NCBI GenBank assembly: GCA_028711905.1
Contig: JAQTRI010000142.1
Location: 1 to 8,425, forward strand
Direction: 5' to 3'
DNA length: 8,425 bases
From: Candidatus Wallbacteria bacterium
GTDB taxonomy: Bacteria; Muiribacteriota; JAQTZZ01
Shown here piece after piece: positions 5,036-8,425 of this stretch. How positions within the stretch are numbered: position 1 is the stretch's first letter; every line of letters starts with the position of its first letter. Position numbers and translations under genes: made by a program. The notes under the pieces were generated by a model. The model ran no database searches. It was given only the letters and a program-made list of their open reading frames with translations, and was not told where the DNA came from.

Positions 5036-7558
5036 ATGATCTGGAAATGTCTGTGCGGTGAAGTCAATGTCGGGACTGCGAAGGAGTGCCGGAAATGCGG
5101 GGCAGCCTTCAACGAAGAGCTGATCGTGGAAAAAAGAGCTAAAAATCCGCCGGTAAACAAGGAAGATCCAACAAACCAGAAAGCAGTGCAACCCGATAGG
5201 AGCAATCGCTTCAGCACCGGAAGGCTGTTCCTGTTTTCCACTTGTTGCATGGCCGCGGGGCTGGCAATCGATTCAGTCCCGATCATAGTGTTTTACATCG
5301 GCTATATCGGATTCTGGATCCTGGTCGCCCATGTTTGTACATGCATCAGGGGACCGAGGACATTTTTCACTTCCCTGTCATCGGTTTTTTTGATGCTGTT
5401 CTGTTTTGTGCTCTTCATGAACACGATCCCTGAAATCAGCAAGGGTTACCCGTTCATCAAACCTGAAATCAAGTTCGAGGACGACATGCTGGATCAAAAG
5501 AATCCGCCATACGACAGCCGGTTCACTGAACTGCGCAGGGATCAGCAGGACGACGAATGGTGGTTCAACAAGAGCGACTCAGTTATCGGCCTGGACTTAA
5601 GCGAAGCCACCAATAAAGAGAAACGGCTCGCCAAGAACATCTACCCGAACTACAGGAAGGCTATGGATGCAGCCCGCTCCTTTGGCTGCAACTTCCTGCC
5701 GTCCTCGGACCTGATCAGCGGGTACACCAAGTTCTTCAACGATCGCCTGCTGACAGCTCTGGAGCTGTATATCCACAACGGGGCAGGCATTTTTCCGGGC
5801 GGCAAGCAGGGCTTTCTCCTGAAACTTCTGGAGGCACTGTGCCTGAATACCGACAAACCCGGCTGCCTGCAGGCAGTGGCATACATCGCTGCCGCGTTTG
5901 AACTGGGCGGAGGACAGCCGCAGGTGTCCCCGGAAATCAATTCCGAACTGAGCAGGCTTAAGGTTCGGTTCCTGAGCAAAGCCAAAAACTGCAAGCCAAT
6001 CGGCATCTACGACCAGAGCGAGGAATTGCAGAGGATCTTCCAGCGCGACCGGCTGCTGCAGAGCATCGACCAGGATGTTCGCACCCCTGACGATCTGCTG
6101 CCGTATGTGCGCATCGCTGAGGTCCTGCTCTCAAATCGGCAGCTGCTCAAAGCCTACGATGCTTTCCGCGTGCTCGCTGAGCGGTTGTGCAACCCTGAGG
6201 CCAATTTCAGTATCGCGAACCTGATCAAGTTCCAGGGGTATTTTGATCAACCAAAGGAATTGTATGACCGGCTCTATCAATCCGAGGCCTGGAAGAAAGT
6301 GCTGGCCCGTGGTAAAAAACCAGCCACGCCGGGCATGGCCTTCTGGCCCTACTCATATTCCAGGGAGAACCGGTTGTGGGCCAGGATTTACCACGACTGG
6401 GAGCTACCCAGAACCAGTGTCATGGATGACCTGGTCCTGGCAATCCGCGATGGCAATGTCGATTTAAAACCGGACAAGGATTCAGGCTGGTACGATTATC
6501 AGATTCACGCCCTTGAAACCCTGGTTCTGCCTGACCGGGCCCAGGAAGCCATGAAACTGCTGCTGCATTCAAAGTACAAGAAAAAACTCAAAGAATTCTT
6601 CGAAACCATGCTCACCAAGCATAGAGAGCTGCATGTCAAATTCGTGGAACTGATACCCACGCTCGGATGCCACATTGAACGACTGCCGGCTTTTCCGGAA
6701 CTGACAGTTGAGCCGCTGGCCACGCTGTACCTGCGGAACGCCAGATTATACCGATTTCTGCTGGAAAACCTTGAACGCTTCTTTCCCGGCACGGAATTGT
6801 CCGGCGTCCTGGTCAGGGACATGAATGCCGGCCTGCAGCAGGAATTGCAGGGCACTGTGCTGCTGTTCTACGGATTGTACCTGACCGTATGCAATGACCT
6901 GGGATTCTTTCCCCAGCTGGCATCGGAAGAGGTTTCTTCGTTCAAAGTGACGTCCGATGGCCTGAAACCGGGGGAAATGGATTCCACGCGCCTGTTGCCT
7001 GCGAAGGATCAGGCGCTCAGCCCTGAGGAACGCGCTGCATGGATTGCAGCATTCAACCAGGCACGCTCCTGGCTGCAGGGCCTCAAGGATCAGAAGTTTC
7101 TGGCTGAGGATGTGCGTGTGATTGTGCCTGTGCTGACTAACAGTGATTCTTCCAAAATCCGGAATTGGGCGATTCTGGGCACCAGGCTTTTGAAAATCAA
7201 GGCTTACTACGCTCGACCACCAAGGGTAAACCATAAAATTGGACACGAAAATGGGAATGAGGCTCTGGAAAAGGATTTCAATGAATCCAGAGGCAGGTAT
7301 GCATTGGGGATCAGTGAATGGCAGCCAAAGGACTACGTAATCCCGGTCGAGGTGTTCGCTGAGGTGACCATGGGGCCTGAACCGCTGACCAGGGAGCAGT
7401 TCCGTACCATCTGCGACCGGTATCGCACTAAGGATGAAATCGTGGCCGCCTTGAGCGGAAGAATGGTCATACCATTCCGCTGGATCGTGTATCCAGCTTT
7501 TCTGCTGGCATTGCCGGGGATCGTATTCTGGTGGTGGAGGAGAAGAAAGAGTCTGTGA
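5036..7558 (+). CDS. Large membrane protein of unknown function with N-terminal zinc finger
   Basis: This 840-residue protein starts with a RanBP2-like zinc finger: W3-K-C5-L-C7-G8, N11, then C18-R-K-C21-G22, giving four cysteines for one zinc. A charged linker follows, then two or three transmembrane helices in about 63-130 (LFLFSTCCMAAGLAIDSVPI, IVFYIGYIGFWILVAHV, SSVFLMLFCFVLFMNTI). Residues about 140-805 are a long soluble region rich in helices, with TPR-like stretches (for example LLSNRQLLKAYDAFRVLAER). A final transmembrane helix (about 814-834, YPAFLLALPGIVFWWW) is followed by RRRKSL, a positive tail that should stay in the cytoplasm. With an even helix count the zinc finger and tail would share one side; with three N-terminal helices plus the last, the big domain would be outside. 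I recognise no enzyme motif. GGAGG at 5022-5026, 9 bases before ATG 5036, supports the start. It may be cotranscribed with ORF6N, 38 bases upstream. Confidence 0.9.
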   Translation: MIWKCLCGEVNVGTAKECRKCGAAFNEELIVEKRAKNPPVNKEDPTNQKAVQPDRSNRFSTGRLFLFSTCCMAAGLAIDSVPIIVFYIGYIGFWILVAHVCTCIRGPRTFFTSLSSVFLMLFCFVLFMNTIPEISKGYPFIKPEIKFEDDMLDQKNPPYDSRFTELRRDQQDDEWWFNKSDSVIGLDLSEATNKEKRLAKNIYPNYRKAMDAARSFGCNFLPSSDLISGYTKFFNDRLLTALELYIHNGAGIFPGGKQGFLLKLLEALCLNTDKPGCLQAVAYIAAAFELGGGQPQVSPEINSELSRLKVRFLSKAKNCKPIGIYDQSEELQRIFQRDRLLQSIDQDVRTPDDLLPYVRIAEVLLSNRQLLKAYDAFRVLAERLCNPEANFSIANLIKFQGYFDQPKELYDRLYQSEAWKKVLARGKKPATPGMAFWPYSYSRENRLWARIYHDWELPRTSVMDDLVLAIRDGNVDLKPDKDSGWYDYQIHALETLVLPDRAQEAMKLLLHSKYKKKLKEFFETMLTKHRELHVKFVELIPTLGCHIERLPAFPELTVEPLATLYLRNARLYRFLLENLERFFPGTELSGVLVRDMNAGLQQELQGTVLLFYGLYLTVCNDLGFFPQLASEEVSSFKVTSDGLKPGEMDSTRLLPAKDQALSPEERAAWIAAFNQARSWLQGLKDQKFLAEDVRVIVPVLTNSDSSKIRNWAILGTRLLKIKAYYARPPRVNHKIGHENGNEALEKDFNESRGRYALGISEWQPKDYVIPVEVFAEVTMGPEPLTREQFRTICDRYRTKDEIVAALSGRMVIPFRWIVYPAFLLALPGIVFWWWRRRKSL

Positions 7559-7570
7559 GAAGGAAAAATG

Positions 7571-7601
7571 TCTCAGACCCGCACATGGCGCACAATGATC
7601 A
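7571..7601 (+). repeat. Intergenic direct repeat, copy F (left half only)
   Basis: TCTCAGACCC followed by GCACATGGCGCACAATGATC matches the left half of copies A and B and begins 12 bases after the stop of the 840-residue gene. The match ends where the palindromes upstream of the RAYT begin. Confidence 0.65.
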
Positions 7602-7605
7602 CCAC

Positions 7606-7621
7606 AGTCTCAATCTGAGAC
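7606..7621. promoter_or_regulatory. Palindrome 1 upstream of RAYT
   Basis: GTCTCA-ATC-TGAGAC at 7607-7621 is a dyad with 6-bp arms, of the same type as the palindrome upstream of ORF6N. It lies outside the part of the left block that is shared with ORF6N. Confidence 0.5.
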
Positions 7622-7624
7622 CCT

Positions 7625-7642
7625 GAGTCTCATTTTGAGACT
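7625..7642. promoter_or_regulatory. Palindrome 2 upstream of RAYT
   Basis: AGTCTCA-TTT-TGAGACT at 7626-7642 is a dyad with 7-bp arms. It occupies the same position in the shared left block as the ORF6N palindrome at 4358-4376. With palindrome 1 it forms a pair of like-oriented sites with centres 20 bases apart, about two helical turns. Confidence 0.55.
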
Positions 7643-7692
7643 GACCGTAACGCTTGATCAGTGATTTTTCGCTCAACAGCGCGATTGCGCGT

Positions 7693-7710
7693 TTGGCACG
7701 GGGATTGTTA
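7693..7710 (+). promoter_or_regulatory. Sigma-54-like promoter motif before RAYT
   Basis: TTGGCACGGGGATTGTTA is identical to the motif before ORF6N and has the same -12 departure (GT for GC). The predicted first transcribed base is about 7720, one base before GTG 7721, again implying a leaderless message. Confidence 0.4.
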
Positions 7711-7720
7711 ATGTACAGGT

Positions 7721-8227
7721 GTGGACCGCGAACAATCCAACAAACACCGCCGCAGCATCCGATTGCCATGTTACGATTACGCAGCAGGCGGTGCATATTT
7801 TGTCACGGTATGTACCAAGGGCAGAGAATGTCTGCTCGGGGAAATTACAGATGGGGAAATGAAAATCAACCATTTCGGGGAAATCGTTACAGGCGAATTG
7901 TTGCGCACTGCAAAGATTCGTCCCAATGTTTCGATTGACGAATATGTTGTGATGCCGAACCATTTTCATGCGATAATTGTCATCGATACATCATGTAGGG
8001 GCACGTTGCAACGTGCCCCTACGATGGAATCGTTCGGCAAACCGACAACGAATTCCATACCGACAATCGTCCGTTTAATCAAATCCATAACCACCAAACG
8101 CATCAATCTGACGCGTGGCATGCCTGCAGCCCCCGTCTGGCAGCGTGGTTATTTCGACCGCATCATCCGCGATGCCCTGGAATTGGAACGCATCAGGCAA
8201 TACATCGCAGAAAATCCCGGGCAATAG
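7721..8227 (+). CDS. REP-associated tyrosine transposase (RAYT, IS200-like Y1 family)
   Basis: This 168-residue protein has the full set of RAYT landmarks: HRRSIRLPCYDYAAGGAYFV (9-28), VTVCTKGRECLLGEI, the metal-binding HUH motif H81-F82-H83 in VVMPNHFHAI, then WQRGYFDRIIRDALELERIR and QYIAENP. By comparison with E. coli TnpA-REP, recalled from memory, Y161 in QYIAENP is the likely catalytic tyrosine. These enzymes cut and join single-stranded DNA at REP hairpins headed by GTAG. A 28-bp GTAG-headed palindrome lies in frame inside this gene, encoding part of a variable insert (about 92-102). GTG 7721 aligns with the ORF6N start in the duplicated upstream block; there is no clear ribosome site. 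The protein stops right after NPGQ, somewhat earlier than I expect for the family, and is followed by an ORF6N tail remnant. Probably active or recently active, but the short C-terminus leaves doubt. Confidence 0.92.
   Translation: MDREQSNKHRRSIRLPCYDYAAGGAYFVTVCTKGRECLLGEITDGEMKINHFGEIVTGELLRTAKIRPNVSIDEYVVMPNHFHAIIVIDTSCRGTLQRAPTMESFGKPTTNSIPTIVRLIKSITTKRINLTRGMPAAPVWQRGYFDRIIRDALELERIRQYIAENPGQ
7995..8022. repeat. REP-like GTAG palindrome inside the RAYT gene
   Basis: This is a perfect 28-bp inverted repeat with no spacer: GTAGGGGCACGTTG followed by its exact reverse complement. GTAG at one end is the tetranucleotide that marks REP elements recognised by RAYT enzymes. It is read in frame as part of TSCRGTLQRAPT without stopping the gene. 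Confidence 0.75.
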
Positions 8228-8258
8228 GTTCGGAACGAAGAGCATCGTGTTTCAGCAG

Positions 8259-8315
8259 CCGGATGAGGAAAAGCGTAAAATAGGATTCAGGGAGCAGACG
8301 AAAAGGCAGGTTTAA
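8259..8315 (+). pseudogene. ORF6N C-terminal tail remnant
   Basis: One frame reads PDEEKRKIGFREQTKRQV and then TAA at 8313-8315. This matches the ORF6N ending PTEEKRKIGFRLQARK, and 27 bases (8265-8291) are identical to 4953-4979. The frame differs from that of the RAYT just upstream and has no start of its own, so it is the end of an ORF6N gene whose body is absent. Together with the ORF6N-type upstream block before the RAYT, it shows that the RAYT lies between the two ends of a second ORF6N locus. Confidence 0.75.
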
Positions 8316-8325
8316 TTATACCTGC
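8306..8325. repeat. Small hairpin after the RAYT/ORF6N remnant
   Basis: GCAGGT and ACCTGC pair as a 6-bp stem with an 8-base AT-rich loop spanning the remnant's stop codon. No T-run follows, so it is not a typical intrinsic terminator. It could mark an element end. Confidence 0.35.
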
Positions 8326-8365
8326 GGCAGGGGGCTCAACATTCCCGTGTCGAAATCGCAAACGA

Positions 8366-8425
8366 ATGCGTTTATCCGGTTATGATTATTCCAGCAATGG
8401 CGCGTATTTTGTGACAATCTGCGTA
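8366..8425 (+). CDS. Second RAYT-like transposase, N-terminal fragment (runs off the window)
   Basis: The frame reads MRLSGYDYSSNGAYFVTICV, which matches residues 13-31 of the first RAYT (IRLPCYDYAAGGAYFVTVC) and the general RAYT start. The amino-acid match is good but the DNA is clearly diverged, so this is a different family member, not a fresh duplicate. Homology may begin a few residues before the ATG (RNRKRM), but no upstream in-frame start codon is evident. The remainder lies beyond the window. The left shared block does not precede it. Confidence 0.75.
   Translation, partial: MRLSGYDYSSNGAYFVTICV

Larger units (their letters stand above)
7625..7723 (+). repeat. Left shared block, RAYT copy
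   Basis: This is the counterpart of 4358-4457. It contains the palindrome, the GCGC-GATT-GCGC mini-hairpin, the TTGGCACGGGGATTGTTA motif and the start codon. The RAYT GTG at 7721 falls exactly where ORF6N has ATG. Confidence 0.75.

Noticed and set aside
746..7601. Integron attC sites as the explanation for the gene-plus-repeat layout
   Set aside because: The repeats lack the paired RYYYAAC and GTTRRRY core sites; GGTTTGAATG has a T where the core needs a purine, and no matching left core is present. No integrase is visible.
746..7601. CRISPR array
   Set aside because: Copies are separated by whole genes and differ in length and sequence; there are no regular spacers and no Cas genes.

Overview
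The window looks like a stretch of accessory genome from a free-living, probably Gram-negative bacterium using the standard bacterial code, with moderately GC-rich coding sequence. Every gene I can support lies on the + strand. I cannot name the organism from this sequence. Sel1-repeat proteins, pseudopilin-like proteins, Bro-N/ORF6N proteins, RAYT transposases and sigma-54-like motifs occur together in several large-genome environmental lineages, but that is only a loose hint.

Layout: (1) 6-731, the 3' part of a Sel1-repeat protein with a C-terminal membrane anchor; its frame is broken at the window edge. (2) 878-1723, a Bro-N (phage antirepressor-like) protein. (3) 1825-2673, a membrane-anchored BEM46/ABHD13-type alpha/beta hydrolase. 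(4) 2705-3532, a single-pass protein with a GspG-like segment, 31 bases after the hydrolase. (5) 3600-4127, a Nudix hydrolase with a perfect Nudix box. (6) 4128-4454, a non-coding stretch of repeats, a palindrome and a sigma-54-like motif. (7) 4455-4997, an ORF6N-domain protein. (8) 5036-7558, an 840-residue membrane protein of unknown function with an N-terminal zinc finger. (9) 7721-8227, a REP-associated tyrosine transposase (RAYT), followed by the C-terminal tail of an ORF6N gene. (10) from 8366, the start of a second RAYT-like gene that runs off the window.

Three layers of repeated DNA link these otherwise unrelated genes. First, a family of about 30-65 bp direct repeats (core GCACATGGCGCACAATGATC) follows five of the genes within a few dozen bases of their stop codons, always in the same orientation. 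Second, the ORF6N gene and the RAYT gene sit in the same frame of flanking DNA: a left block of about 97 bp (palindrome, then a TTGGCACG-N4-TTGTTA motif, then the start codon) and a right block of 27 identical bases that encodes the ORF6N C-terminus. The RAYT therefore occupies the place of an ORF6N coding region. Third, each of the three phage- or transposon-type genes carries a perfect palindrome inside its reading frame. The one in ORF6N is almost the same sequence as the palindrome upstream of that gene, and the one in RAYT is a 28-bp REP-like element with a GTAG head.

Interpretation: the Sel1, hydrolase, pseudopilin-like, Nudix and zinc-finger genes look like a mixed accessory set with no evident shared pathway. 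The Bro-N, ORF6N and RAYT genes look like small mobile or regulatory units. The most promising new system here is the ORF6N/RAYT exchange unit with its shared palindrome, tested most directly by collecting other copies of the two flanking blocks.
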